A stretch of 64,000 bases of DNA from Wolbachia endosymbiont of Ctenocephalides felis wCfeF (lineage in GTDB: Bacteria > Pseudomonadota > Alphaproteobacteria > Rickettsiales > Anaplasmataceae): contig CP116767.1 of NCBI GenBank assembly GCA_028571325.1, positions 897,150 to 961,149 on the forward strand. The letters run 5' to 3'. Of this stretch, positions 17,797 through 26,433 are shown piece by piece (position 1 is the first letter of the stretch; the number at the start of each line of letters is the position of its first letter). Below the pieces are notes generated by a model that made no database searches, had not been told where the DNA came from, and saw nothing but the letters and a program-made list of their open reading frames with translations. The translations under genes were made by a program, and so were the position numbers.

Positions 17797-19125
17797 ATGA
17801 CAAGCACAGGTGAAACTATTTTCGCTTTATCAACCGTATTTGGTAAGTCAGGAGTTGCAGTAATCAGGATTTCAGGCAGTCATGCACTTAAAGCTTTAAA
17901 TCATTTTCATATTAAAAAAGACATCAAACCTAGATTTGCTACTTTAGTTGATCTATATGATGATTCAGGTCAATTGATTGACAATGGGATAGTCATTTAT
18001 TTTCCTGCTCCAAATAGTTTCACTGGCGAGGATGTTATAGAGTTGCAAGTACATGGAAGCAAAGCAGTTATAAAGATTATCTTGGAGGAATTATCAAAAG
18101 TTTTTGTTATGGCTAAGCCAGGAGAATTCTCACTTAGAGCCTTTCTAAATGGCAAGTTTGATTTAACGCAAATAGAAGGAATTGCCGACTTGATTGATGC
18201 TGAGACAAAAATGCAAGCTAAACAAGCAATCAGGCAGATGTCAGGGGAATTGGAGAGGTTATATAGTGGTTGGAGACAGAAATTGATAGCAATGCAATCT
18301 AAAATCGAAGCATATATAGATTTTCCAGAAGATGTTGCAACAGAAAGAAATGAACTGGAAAAAGTCAGTAATGAAGTACAAGCTCTTGTGCAGTCAATAC
18401 AAGACCACCTAGACGACAACAGACGTGGTGAAAGGTTGCGTGAGGGTTTACACATTGTAATAACCGGCAAACCAAATGTTGGTAAATCAACGCTGTTTAA
18501 TTTCCTTGCCAAACGCGATATCGCTATTGTTTCTGAATACGCAGGCACAACAAGGGACGTACTTGAAGCTCATATTGACATTGGAGGGTACCCGATCATC
18601 CTTTCCGATACTGCTGGAATTCGTGAGAGCTCAGATCCGGTAGAATCAGAAGGCATAAGTCGAGCGAGAAAAAAGTCTTGTGAAGCTGATTTAAGAATAG
18701 AATTATTTCCTTTTAAACAGCGTCACAATATCAATTGCAGCGTTACAAATAGTGACACCATTTACGTGCTGAGCAAAGCTGACGATACCACCGATAATCA
18801 CAACATGAAAATTAACAACATAGATTTTTTACCCATTTCTATTTTAAAAGGAATAGGCACAGAGAGGCTGATCTCTGCGATTAAAGAAAAAGTAGAGGAA
18901 AAATTTGGCTGCGATAGAGACGCTCCTTTGATTACTCGGCAAAGACACAGAAATTGTATGCAGAGAGCCATAGAACATTTACGGCATTTTAATATAGACA
19001 ATCCAATTGAACTAATATCCGAAGACTTAAGGCTTGCAGCGATTGAACTTGGTGCGGTAACTGGGGTTATTAGTGTTGAAGAAGTATTGGATGATATATT
19101 CAATAACTTCTGTGTGGGCAAGTGA
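17797..19125 (+). CDS. mnmE: tRNA uridine-34 modification GTPase MnmE
   Basis: 442 residues. It works with MnmG to place carboxymethylaminomethyl or related groups on U34 of tRNAs. The folate-binding N-domain begins [21 protein letters not shown]. The G domain has GKPNVGKST (about residue 225), the AGTTRD switch and DTAGI. The C-terminus ends FCVGK, the family's catalytic C-x-G-K. Complete and ATG-initiated. The gene is followed 47 bp later by tRNA-Ser on the same strand. Confidence 0.96.
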   Translation: MTSTGETIFALSTVFGKSGVAVIRISGSHALKALNHFHIKKDIKPRFATLVDLYDDSGQLIDNGIVIYFPAPNSFTGEDVIELQVHGSKAVIKIILEELSKVFVMAKPGEFSLRAFLNGKFDLTQIEGIADLIDAETKMQAKQAIRQMSGELERLYSGWRQKLIAMQSKIEAYIDFPEDVATERNELEKVSNEVQALVQSIQDHLDDNRRGERLREGLHIVITGKPNVGKSTLFNFLAKRDIAIVSEYAGTTRDVLEAHIDIGGYPIILSDTAGIRESSDPVESEGISRARKKSCEADLRIELFPFKQRHNINCSVTNSDTIYVLSKADDTTDNHNMKINNIDFLPISILKGIGTERLISAIKEKVEEKFGCDRDAPLITRQRHRNCMQRAIEHLRHFNIDNPIELISEDLRLAAIELGAVTGVISVEEVLDDIFNNFCVGK

Positions 19126-19172
19126 AATTTTTATAGATTGCTTGAAATCAAATGTTGTGATAAAAAAGAAGT

Positions 19173-19260
19173 GGACGGATGGCCGAGTGGTTTAAGGCAC
19201 CAGTCTTGAAAACTGACGTACGTGATGAGCGTACCATGGGTTCGAATCCCATTCCGTCCG
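19173..19260 (+). tRNA. tRNA-Ser (UGA)
   Basis: 88 nt class II tRNA. The acceptor stem GGACGGA pairs with TCCGTCC, and the anticodon loop CTTGAAA gives TGA at 19207-19209. It has a long variable arm (GTACGTGATGAGCGTAC) and a T arm with GGTTCGAATCC. CCA is not encoded. Confidence 0.96.
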
Positions 19261-19371
19261 TATACTGGTTCAATGTAACTCAAGTCTTACTTATTAGCCC
19301 ATTTTTGCTCAATGTGTGAGTGCCTTTTTCTGGGTAAGGTCAATTCGGTATTTATGGACAACCTCTACCTG

Positions 19372-19413
19372 AAGCATTTAATGCAGCTTGAGAGGATTTG
19401 TCTTGACAGTACA
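19372..19413 (+). repeat. Left direct repeat flanking the STAND gene
   Basis: CATTTAATGCAGCTTGAGAG followed shortly by TTTGTCTTGACAG is repeated, with small gaps, at about 22932-22977 just upstream of rplU. The two copies bracket the split STAND gene. The TTGACA at 19403-19408 corresponds to the rplU -35 box. Confidence 0.6.
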
Positions 19414-19516
19414 TCTTGCAAATGTTCCCAGGTCTATGCTAAGGTATCTGTATATCAATGTTTATTACTTTTTTACCATTTATCGGTACTATTTTTAAAA
19501 TTATGTGAGGTTGAGG

Positions 19517-20461
19517 ATGTCTAGAAGATCGTCCTGCTCAGTGGTTAAATGCACCTTTCCTGGCATTATGTACCAAGTGGGATGGCTAGCGCTGTTTTCT
19601 AAACGTGCAGTAGATAGAGAGTATTCTTTTCACCTATTCACAGAGAAGGAGTCAGCTAAAGATTTTGATGATATTGTTCTTCGGTATGAACAAGACGGAA
19701 AAATAATACATAGATTCATACAAACCAAGCACAAGAAAGGTAGAAACAAAAAAATCAGCATAGGTAACTTGTTAACGCTAGGAAAGGGTGGGGCATTTGG
19801 CTTAATAAAATACCTCATTGCTTATTTGAAGATCAAGAGTAATGGAGAGTTTGAGGGTGAAATAGGAGATTTTGTTATTGTTACAAATGCTGATCTTGAT
19901 TCCACAGATTCGATACTGCATCCAGTAAGAAAGCTGAGAATGATGTCGAGTGGAAAGAATGAAGGAAAGGAAGTTTCAGTTATAAGGGTAGATACACAAG
20001 ATGAGTTTCTGGATGTAGGTAACGGTACAAAATATAAATTCGATAGTAGTATTATCTCATACTTGCAGGAAAATAAGGATTTTATAAAGCATGAGATAGG
20101 TAGAGAAGTCAGCGATGAAGAAATAGAAGACTTTTTAAATAAATTAGTATTTGCAGTCAATTTGCCAAGCGGAACTGAACTGTGTGAGATCATTAAAAGC
20201 GAGTTTTGCAAGGAATTCAGCAATATCGACGCGAAGCACTTCTACAGCCGTTACCAGGAAGAAGTACTGAAGTTGATGGAAGAAGAAGGAGAGAGATTTC
20301 TATCATACGAGGAAGCAAAAGCCCTATCTGAAAAAATAAGAGAGGAAATTTTAGGAGCGGTTTGGTTTGAAATAATAGAGCCAGTAGCGTCTTTTACTGG
20401 GAAAGGCAAAGTGGTAATAGCTCTGCACAATGTGCTGCAAAAAAGTGCAAAAAACAAGTAG
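19517..20461 (+). CDS. STAND protein, N-terminal part: PD-(D/E)xK-type nuclease-like domain
   Basis: ATG at 19517 follows GAGGTTGAGG (an upstream GTG at 19505 is in frame). 314 residues. Near the N-terminus the sequence reads AKDFDDIVLRYEQDG...HRFIQTKHKKG, an Asp-Asp then Q-x-K pattern like DUF4297/Cap4-type nucleases, which sit N-terminally in several bacterial STAND and CBASS effectors. This assignment is inference. A long charged helical region follows. The frame ends with TAG at 20459-20461, one codon after A AAA AAC at 20449-20455. A -1 shift there joins it to the NB-ARC/ankyrin frame. Either one frameshifted product or a broken gene. Confidence 0.6.
   Translation: MSRRSSCSVVKCTFPGIMYQVGWLALFSKRAVDREYSFHLFTEKESAKDFDDIVLRYEQDGKIIHRFIQTKHKKGRNKKISIGNLLTLGKGGAFGLIKYLIAYLKIKSNGEFEGEIGDFVIVTNADLDSTDSILHPVRKLRMMSSGKNEGKEVSVIRVDTQDEFLDVGNGTKYKFDSSIISYLQENKDFIKHEIGREVSDEEIEDFLNKLVFAVNLPSGTELCEIIKSEFCKEFSNIDAKHFYSRYQEEVLKLMEEEGERFLSYEEAKALSEKIREEILGAVWFEIIEPVASFTGKGKVVIALHNVLQKSAKNK
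20449..20455 (+). promoter_or_regulatory. Slippery heptamer A AAA AAC (-1 frameshift candidate)
   Basis: In the upstream frame the codons are GCA AAA AAC AAG TAG, so A-AAA-AAC is in the exact X-XXY-YYZ register used for -1 ribosomal frameshifting. After the slip the reading is AAA AAA CAA GTA GTT ATA TCA, entering the frame that encodes the P-loop. No clear downstream pseudoknot is visible by eye. A single-base deletion, or RNA polymerase slippage on A6, would look the same. Confidence 0.5.
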
Positions 20462-22929
20462 TTATATCACAGGCTGCTGCTATTAGTGGTCTTGGGGGGA
20501 TAGGTAAGAGTGAGTTAGCTAGGAAATATGCTTACAAGTATGGAAAGGATTATTATGGTAATGTTATCTGGATAAACGCTGAAAACTTTGAATATATGAA
20601 AAATTCTTTCTTGAGGTTGGCTGAAGACAAGAGAGTAGATATTTCTCCCAAAGATAAGCACGGAAGGGATAAGACGATAGAAGCTATTGTTGAAGAAATA
20701 TATGCTTTCTTTGCGAGGAGGGAAAGGGAGAGCCTATTCATTTTTGATAATGCTGAAGAATATAAAGATATTAGAAGATTTTTGCCTTCATCTTTGTCAC
20801 TTGGATGTAAAAAAACTTACATTTTAATTACTTCTCGTAATAAAAATTGGAGAATAGCAGAAAGCGAGGGAGAGATAAAAACAATACAGCTAGGTGTGTT
20901 CAAGGAAATGGAGGCTGTGAAGTTTGTTAAGAGAGCTTTAAATATAAGAGATAATTTACAAGATGAAGAAATAAAAAAACTAACACAGGAACTACAATAT
21001 TTTCCATTAGCTTTGGGACAAGCGGTTGCATATATTAACGAAAAAAATATTGTACTAAGTTATAGGGGTAAAGAAAAAATTGGTGTTAGTGATTATCTGA
21101 AAAAGTATGAAGAAGAAGCAGAGAAACTGCTCGACTTTGAGTCCAAATATAAAAGTGACCGTTATACTAAAACAACATTCATAACTTGGAAAATTACGAT
21201 TGATGCTATAGCACAAAAAGAGTGTGGGTCGGAAGCATTGAATGTTCTAGAAATAATGGCTTATCTTGCTCCTGACAAGATTTATATAGAAGAAATCTTT
21301 TCAAAGCTGGTAACCAATAATGAAGAAAAGCTGTGGAGTGCTGTTGAGTTACTCGATAGATATTCAATAATTGACTTAAAAGAGGGAGTGGCAAACATTC
21401 ACAGACTAGTGCAGAGAGTGACTGAATTGAGTTTACAAAAGGAAGGCCGAGAAGAAGAAGTGCTCAGAAAGGCTCTGGAATTGATAAGTAGTGATGATTT
21501 AGCACAGGATAGTATAAGTCATGTTGCGTCTATTTGGGGATATTCGAGTAAACATAGCAGATTGATTGATGATTTTTACTTTAGCTCATCTTACACATGT
21601 AGAGGGGTACTGTTTATAAGGAAAAATGCTCCTTTGCACTTGCTTGCTGCAAATGATGATTATGAAGCAATTAGTACAATAATACCACATATAGAAAGAC
21701 ATTATCCAAGTAAACTGAGAGAGATTGTTAATGTTGAAAACAATTGCGGTCAAACACCATTACACATCGCTGCTGAAAATGGGTGGTTAAACATAGTAAA
21801 GTATTTGATCGATAAAGATGCTAACATTAATGCCAAAGGGGAATATGGCTGGACTCCATTACATATTGCTGCTAAAAATGGAAAATTGGACATGATAAAA
21901 TATCTCACCAACAAGGGTGCTAATATTAATGCCAAAGACGAATGTTATAGTACCCCATTGCATTTAGTTGCTGAACTTGGAGAATTGAGTATAGTGGAAT
22001 ACCTAATTAATAAAGGTGCCTATGTTGATGCTAGAGATGGGTGGTACAGAACCCCATTATTTTATGCTGCTGATAGTGGAAAGTTGGGTGTAGCAGAATA
22101 CCTAGTTGAAAAAAATGCTAATGTTAATGCTAGGGATGAATATGGCAGTACTCCATTATACCTTGCTACTATGAAGGGAAAAGTTGATGTAGTTAAGATA
22201 CTATTAAAGTACGATGCAGACGTTAACGCTGAAAATAATGAAGGAATAACAGTATTATACTGTGCTACTATAGGCGAAAACTTAGCAGTAGTAGAACATC
22301 TTATTGAAAGAGGTGCTAATGTTAACGCTAAGAGCAAAGGAATATTTTTCTGCGGTACTCCTTTACACATGGCCGCTTTACGTGGAAACCTTGAGATAGT
22401 AAGACATCTGGTCAACAAAGGTGCTGATATTAATGCTAAGAACAGATATAATGAAACTTCATTGCACTATGCTGCCAAAAACGGAAGCTTAAAAGTAGTG
22501 GAATATCTTGTTGGAAAGGGTATTTGTTTTGATGTTAGCACTGAAATTGGCAATACTTTATTACACTTTGCTGTTAAAAGTGGAAGACCAGAAGTGGTAA
22601 AATATTTTGTAGAAAAAGATATTGATGTTAATGTTAAAAACGGAAATAATGAAACTCCATTACACACCGCTGTTGAAGATGAAAACTTAGAACTAACAAA
22701 GTACCTTATTGAAAAAGGTGCTAATGTCAATGCTAAGGATAAGGATGGCAACACTCCACTACACCTCGCTGCTATGAAGGGAAAAGTTGATATAGCTATG
22801 GTATTACTAAAACACAACGCAAATGTTAATGCTAGAACTAATTGGGGAATGACAGTGTTAGGTTATGCCGCTGATGACCACCAGGAGCTTGTGGAGTTGC
22901 TTTTAGCTCATGGTGCAGCTTTTTACTGA
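20458..22929 (+). CDS. STAND protein, C-terminal part: NB-ARC ATPase plus about 12 ankyrin repeats
   Basis: This frame is open from 20371, but its first ATG is at 20596, after the P-loop. The Walker A motif AISGLGGIGKSELARKYAY is encoded at about 20476-20535, so a functional product needs fusion to the upstream frame. Further NB-ARC features are Walker B SLFIFDNAEEY, the TSR sensor ILITSRNKNW, GxP-like FPLALGQAVAYI, and a winged-helix region ending IHRLVQRVTELS. From about 21740 on come roughly twelve 33-residue ankyrin repeats (TPLHxAAxxGxLxIVxYLxxxGAxxNAx). The architecture parallels NLR-like STAND sensors, with ankyrins in place of TPR or LRR. Confidence 0.7.
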   Translation, partial: VVISQAAAISGLGGIGKSELARKYAYKYGKDYYGNVIWINAENFEYMKNSFLRLAEDKRVDISPKDKHGRDKTIEAIVEEIYAFFARRERESLFIFDNAEEYKDIRRFLPSSLSLGCKKTYILITSRNKNWRIAESEGEIKTIQLGVFKEMEAVKFVKRALNIRDNLQDEEIKKLTQELQYFPLALGQAVAYINEKNIVLSYRGKEKIGVSDYLKKYEEEAEKLLDFESKYKSDRYTKTTFITWKITIDAIAQKECGSEALNVLEIMAYLAPDKIYIEEIFSKLVTNNEEKLWSAVELLDRYSIIDLKEGVANIHRLVQRVTELSLQKEGREEEVLRKALELISSDDLAQDSISHVASIWGYSSKHSRLIDDFYFSSSYTCRGVLFIRKNAPLHLLAANDDYEAISTIIPHIERHYPSKLREIVNVENNCGQTPLHIAAENGWLNIVKYLIDKDANINAKGEYGWTPLHIAAKNGKLDMIKYLTNKGANINAKDECYSTPLHLVAELGELSIVEYLINKGAYVDARDGWYRTPLFYAADSGKLGVAEYLVEKNANVNARDEYGSTPLYLATMKGKVDVVKILLKYDADVNAENNEGITVLYCATIGENLAVVEHLIERGANVNAKSKGIFFCGTPLHMAALRGNLEIVRHLVNKGADINAKNRYNETSLHYAAKNGSLKVVEYLVGKGICFDVSTEIGNTLLHFAVKSGRPEVVKYFVEKDIDVNVKNGNNETPLHTAVEDENLELTKYLIEKGANVNAKDKDGNTPLHLAAMKGKVDIAMVLLKHNANVNARTNWGMTVLGYAADDHQELVELLLAHGAAFY

Positions 22930-22931
22930 AA

Positions 22932-22977
22932 GTGTTTAATGTAGCTTGAGAGGAGAAAAATTATTTGTCTTGACAGC
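22932..22977 (+). repeat. Right direct repeat flanking the STAND gene (contains the rplU -35 box)
   Basis: GTGTTTAATGTAGCTTGAGAG, a short A-rich insertion, then TTTGTCTTGACAG: the partner of 19372-19413. It lies between the STAND stop at 22929 and rplU. Confidence 0.6.
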
Positions 22978-22998
22978 ATATATGACATCCTTTACGAT
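22970..22998 (+). promoter_or_regulatory. Promoter of rplU-rpmA
   Basis: TTGACA at 22970-22975, a 17-bp spacer, TACGAT at 22993-22998, 30 bp before the rplU ATG. Good placement for the ribosomal-protein pair and perhaps the tRNA that follows. Confidence 0.6.
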
Positions 22999-23028
22999 TA
23001 AAGTTAACAGTGAAAGTGTATATTTGTT

Positions 23029-23331
23029 ATGTTTGCGGTGATTGAAACAGGTGGAAAGCAATATCTAGTAAAAAAAGGTAGTGTAATAAAAGTAGAAAAA
23101 CTAGAAGCTGAGGAAGGAAAGGAGGTAGAGATTGATAAGGTAGTTTGCCTTTCAGGGAACGGTTTATCTTATTCACCTAATGCTACTGTTAAAGCTGAAG
23201 TGCTTGAACAACGCAGAGGGGAGAAAATTATAATTTTTAAAAAGAAGAGAAGAAAGAATTACCGTAGGAAAACTGGTCATAGGCAGTATATAACTATTCT
23301 TCGTATCAATGAAATTAATCTTCAAAAGTAA
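23029..23331 (+). CDS. rplU: 50S ribosomal protein L21
   Basis: 100 residues, full length. It begins [20 protein letters not shown], the L21 signature, and ends with the basic segment [16 protein letters not shown]. It binds 23S rRNA. First gene of an rplU-rpmA pair, with rpmA 10 bp downstream. Confidence 0.97.
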   Translation: MFAVIETGGKQYLVKKGSVIKVEKLEAEEGKEVEIDKVVCLSGNGLSYSPNATVKAEVLEQRRGEKIIIFKKKRRKNYRRKTGHRQYITILRINEINLQK

Positions 23332-23341
23332 GGGGTAAGAT

Positions 23342-23611
23342 ATGGCAACTAAAAAATCGGGTGGTAGTTCCTGTAATGGTAGAGATTCCGCAGGTCGTAG
23401 GTTAGGGATAAAAAAGAACGGAAAAGTCATTCCTGGTAACATAATTGTCCGTCAAAGAGGAACAAAATTTCACCCTGGAAGGAATGTTGGTATGGGTAAA
23501 GATCACACAATTTTTGCTAAAGTGGAAGGCTGGGTTAAATTTAGAAAGTCAGTAAATAAAAAGACTTTTATAGATATCTTGCCTGCGGATAATATACAAG
23601 TTTCAGCTTAG
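23342..23611 (+). CDS. rpmA: 50S ribosomal protein L27
   Basis: 89 residues. The N-terminus [20 protein letters not shown] is typical of L27, whose tail reaches the peptidyl-transferase centre, followed by [18 protein letters not shown]. It follows rplU by 10 bp with a GGGGTAAG ribosome binding site. Its TAG stop ends at 23611, the base directly before the tRNA-Ile acceptor stem, so processing of the tRNA must cut at the stop codon. Confidence 0.97.
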   Translation: MATKKSGGSSCNGRDSAGRRLGIKKNGKVIPGNIIVRQRGTKFHPGRNVGMGKDHTIFAKVEGWVKFRKSVNKKTFIDILPADNIQVSA

Positions 23612-23685
<74 letters not shown>

Positions 23686-23688
<3 letters not shown>

Positions 23689-23707
23689 TTTAGTAATTAC
23701 TAAATGG
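23686..23707. terminator. Perfect palindrome after tRNA-Ile, probable terminator
   Basis: CCATTTAGTAA followed by its exact reverse complement TTACTAAATGG, beginning in the CCA end of the tRNA, then ATTTTCTAT. An 11-bp stem with a short T-rich tail fits an intrinsic terminator for the rplU-rpmA-tRNA unit. Confidence 0.55.
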
Positions 23708-23752
23708 ATTTTCTATAACAACTTTGACATTGTATGAGCAGAAGCCTAAAGC

Positions 23753-24925
23753 ATGAGTTTATATAAAAATTTAATCACCAGTGAATCAGTTGCAGCTGGT
23801 CATCCAGACAAAGTAGCGGATCAAATCTCGGATGCAATACTTGACAAGTATCTTTTTACTGATCCTTTTTCACGAACTGCAATAGAAACTTTAGTTACTA
23901 AAGATAACGTTATTATAGCGGGAGAAGTGTTTGGACCTAACATCGCAAATAGCAGAATTGAAAATATTGTACGCAGTACAATAAAAGATATTGGTTACGA
24001 ATGCGATGGTTTCCACTGGAGAAAAGTGAAAGTAAATATATTACTGCATGAACAATCAAATGATATTGCAATAGGGGTAGATCAAGGTGCTGGAGATCAG
24101 GGCATTATGTATGGTTATGCAACAACAGAGACAGAGAGTCTCATGCCGGCGCCAATTTTTTATGCGCACTTGATTTTAAAAAATATCATGAGTGTAGCTA
24201 AAGAAGCAAAACTTGGTCCAGATGCAAAATCGCAAATCACCTTGGCGTATGAGAATAATCTGCCAGTACGTGCTGAAAGTATTATCGTTTCAATACAGCA
24301 CCCTGAAAATCTGGATCAATCAAAGGTAAAAGAAATAATTTACCCTTGCATAGTTTCATCTTTGCCTAAAGGATGGATGTGTTCTGAGGAAAATCTCTTG
24401 GTCAATCCAACTGGTAGGTTTGTTGTTGGTGGACCAGTTGGTGATTGTGGATTAACCGGACGAAAAATCATGGTTGATACTTATGGAGGATATATTCCGC
24501 ATGGTGGGGGAGCGTTTTCTGGAAAAGACGCAACAAAGGTTGATAGATCTGCAGCTTATATGGCAAGATATCTTGCTAAAAATATTGTCTTTGCAGGTTT
24601 ATCCGAGCGCTGTCTTGTGCAGCTTTCTTATGCAATTGGTGTGTCAAAACCTACCTCATTCTACATTGATACATTTGGTACAAATACAGTAGATGAGAAG
24701 AGGATTAAAAAGCTTATCGAAGATAACATAGATTTATCAACTAAAGGTATCATCAAACATTTGTCGCTTAACCGTCCTATATATAAACGTACAGCCTGTT
24801 ATGGACACTTTGGTAAGAAATCAGAAGAAGATGGTGGATTCTCTTGGGAAAACATAGATTTATCTGATGTTCTTTGTAGGGAGTTTAATGTGGGGAACGA
24901 CAAAAAAATTTCTTTAGATTGCTAA
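23753..24925 (+). CDS. metK: S-adenosylmethionine synthetase
   Basis: 390 residues. It makes S-adenosylmethionine from methionine and ATP. Signatures: TSESVAAGHPDKVADQISDA at the N-terminus, GAGDQGIMYGYAT, and GGGAFSGKDATKVDRSAAY. ATG at 23753, alone on the plus strand. It supplies the methyl donor for TrmD and the MidA-like enzyme in this window. Confidence 0.97.
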   Translation: MSLYKNLITSESVAAGHPDKVADQISDAILDKYLFTDPFSRTAIETLVTKDNVIIAGEVFGPNIANSRIENIVRSTIKDIGYECDGFHWRKVKVNILLHEQSNDIAIGVDQGAGDQGIMYGYATTETESLMPAPIFYAHLILKNIMSVAKEAKLGPDAKSQITLAYENNLPVRAESIIVSIQHPENLDQSKVKEIIYPCIVSSLPKGWMCSEENLLVNPTGRFVVGGPVGDCGLTGRKIMVDTYGGYIPHGGGAFSGKDATKVDRSAAYMARYLAKNIVFAGLSERCLVQLSYAIGVSKPTSFYIDTFGTNTVDEKRIKKLIEDNIDLSTKGIIKHLSLNRPIYKRTACYGHFGKKSEEDGGFSWENIDLSDVLCREFNVGNDKKISLDC

Positions 24926-25040
24926 AGTTTTTGATTTATAGCTTAATACTGATATACTAACCTATAGTTAAAGTATAATTAGTTTTTCATAATAATTATA
25001 CTATATTAGTAATAATTTTCATATTTATGGGGCTCACAAA

Positions 25041-25703
25041 ATGTGTAACAAAATAAAAGAGAAATTCTACGATATAGCTATAAGAGAATCATCTGATCTT
25101 ATCAAAAAAATAAAGGAACATCCTTTCAATGTTGAGTTAATGAATAATACGCTAGATTATGAAAAATTTAAATTTTACCTTCAGCAGGATTGTTTGTATG
25201 TAACAGATTGTACTCGCGCTTTACTGATCATTGCAGCTAAAGCTAATGATATTGAGATAATGGATAAATTAACTAATGTAGCTGTTGGCACTTTTGCTAC
25301 ACGAGATTACTATAGAGAACATTTCGCAGATTGTAATTTATCTGACAACCACAAAAAGTCAAAGTCTTGTTCTGCTTTCACTGACTTTTTCATGCGCGTT
25401 GCATATCATAATTCTGTTGCTGAAGGTTTGGCAGCATCTTACCCATGTTTTTGTATATATCAAATGGTTGTTCGTCACATTGTGGAAAGTGGCATCGCTC
25501 CTAATAATAAATATCAGAAGTGGATAGATTTTTTTAACACTGAAATGGCAAATAACATGATTGATGATGTGACTAAAATCATGAATAAGCTATATGAAAA
25601 ATACAGCAGTGATGAACAAAAGAACATGTTAGAATTCTTTCATAATGGATTAGAGCTTGAATTGGCATTCTGGGATGAGATGTACTATTCCAGTCTCTCA
25701 TGA
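25041..25703 (+). CDS. tenA: TenA-family protein (aminopyrimidine aminohydrolase / thiaminase II type), intact
   Basis: 220 residues, all helical, with the TenA pattern: EHPFNVELMNNTLDYEKFKFYLQQD, LIIAAKA, YHNSVAEGLAASYPCFCIY (the Cys in the A-x-x-P-C context matches the TenA catalytic cysteine), and a C-terminal ELELAFWDEMY. TenA proteins salvage thiamine breakdown products to hydroxymethylpyrimidine. No other thiamine gene is in the window, so the pathway role is uncertain. A paralogue follows 57 bp downstream. Confidence 0.8.
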   Translation: MCNKIKEKFYDIAIRESSDLIKKIKEHPFNVELMNNTLDYEKFKFYLQQDCLYVTDCTRALLIIAAKANDIEIMDKLTNVAVGTFATRDYYREHFADCNLSDNHKKSKSCSAFTDFFMRVAYHNSVAEGLAASYPCFCIYQMVVRHIVESGIAPNNKYQKWIDFFNTEMANNMIDDVTKIMNKLYEKYSSDEQKNMLEFFHNGLELELAFWDEMYYSSLS

Positions 25704-25760
25704 TTAAAGGATGTTAGCAGTGAATTACTCAAGTCAAAAACTTAAATTTTTTGATTTTAT

Positions 25761-26162
25761 ATGTTTAGCAGTATAATTAAGAGCTGTTATGGATCAAACC
25801 TTTTAAGAGATATAATTGATCATCCTTTTAATGTTGAATTGATGAACAGTACTTTAAACATAGAGAGTTTTAAGTTCTATATCCAACAGGATGCATTATT
25901 TTTGGATGACTATGTCCGTACCATACTAATTATCGCATCTAGAATAGAAAATCGTAATAACATGGTCCTACTCGCTAAAGTGGCACAAGGGTCAATAGCT
26001 GCTAATAAATTCTTGTATGATCGCTACTTTACTGTATATGGTATAAGACGTGGAAAAAAATCTCTTGCATGTTTCAACTTTACCAATTTTCTTTTATCCA
26101 TCTCATATAGTGATACCTATGAAGCCGTAACAGTTTTGTATTCTTGTATGTTTATATACAAG
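25761..26162 (+). pseudogene. Second TenA-like gene, 5' part, cut by IS110
   Basis: 134 codons homologous to the upstream tenA (DHPFNVELMNSTLNIESFKF, YIQQDALFLDDY, LLSISYSDTYEA, YSCMFIYK). Homology stops at codon AAG (26160-26162), where the insertion sequence begins. Read past the junction the frame runs into the IS leader and stops at 26186. The remaining 85 residues resume in frame at 29458. Confidence 0.85.
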
Positions 26163-26166
26163 CAAC

Positions 26167-26410
26167 GAACAGACAAAGTCTGTTAAACCCTGAAAGAAAC
26201 TCCACTACTTCTGTTTTTAGCAGTCTTGAAGTATAATTTTGTGGAAGCGCTTTTGCAGTTATAACCGACCAGCACAATGGTGCCTTAAGTGCCCGTATAC
26301 AAGCATGGTTTTGGAAGGAACGGTTAAACCATTGATGGAGTCCTTGTAGACTACCTCGTTTAGAAGATTGTATAATCTAACCGCTCCAAGCTAAAGTGCT
26401 TCTACATTAT
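26167..26410 (+). ncRNA. Candidate IS110 bridge RNA, copy A
   Basis: The 5' part holds the perfect hairpin AACAGAC-AAA-GTCTGTT (26168-26184). A stem-loop follows with ATGGTTT / AAACCAT (26305-26311 / 26326-26332); its 5' internal-loop side carries TATACAAG (26296-26303), identical to the insertion-site flank 26155-26162. A second stem-loop (AGATT-GTAT-AATCT) has TTAGAAG on its 5' side (26360-26366), identical to the element's right end 27777-27783, and TGCTT on its 3' side (26397-26401), complementary to the circular junction AAG-CA. This order matches target loop then donor loop of known IS110 bridge RNAs. RNA ends are not determined. Confidence 0.6.
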
Positions 26411-26433
26411 AAATTATATAGGGGGAACTTGAT

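Noticed and set aside
21750-22817. Several minus-strand frames across the ankyrin repeats
   Set aside because: Periodic shadows created by the ankyrin codon pattern; no start signals or recognisable domains.
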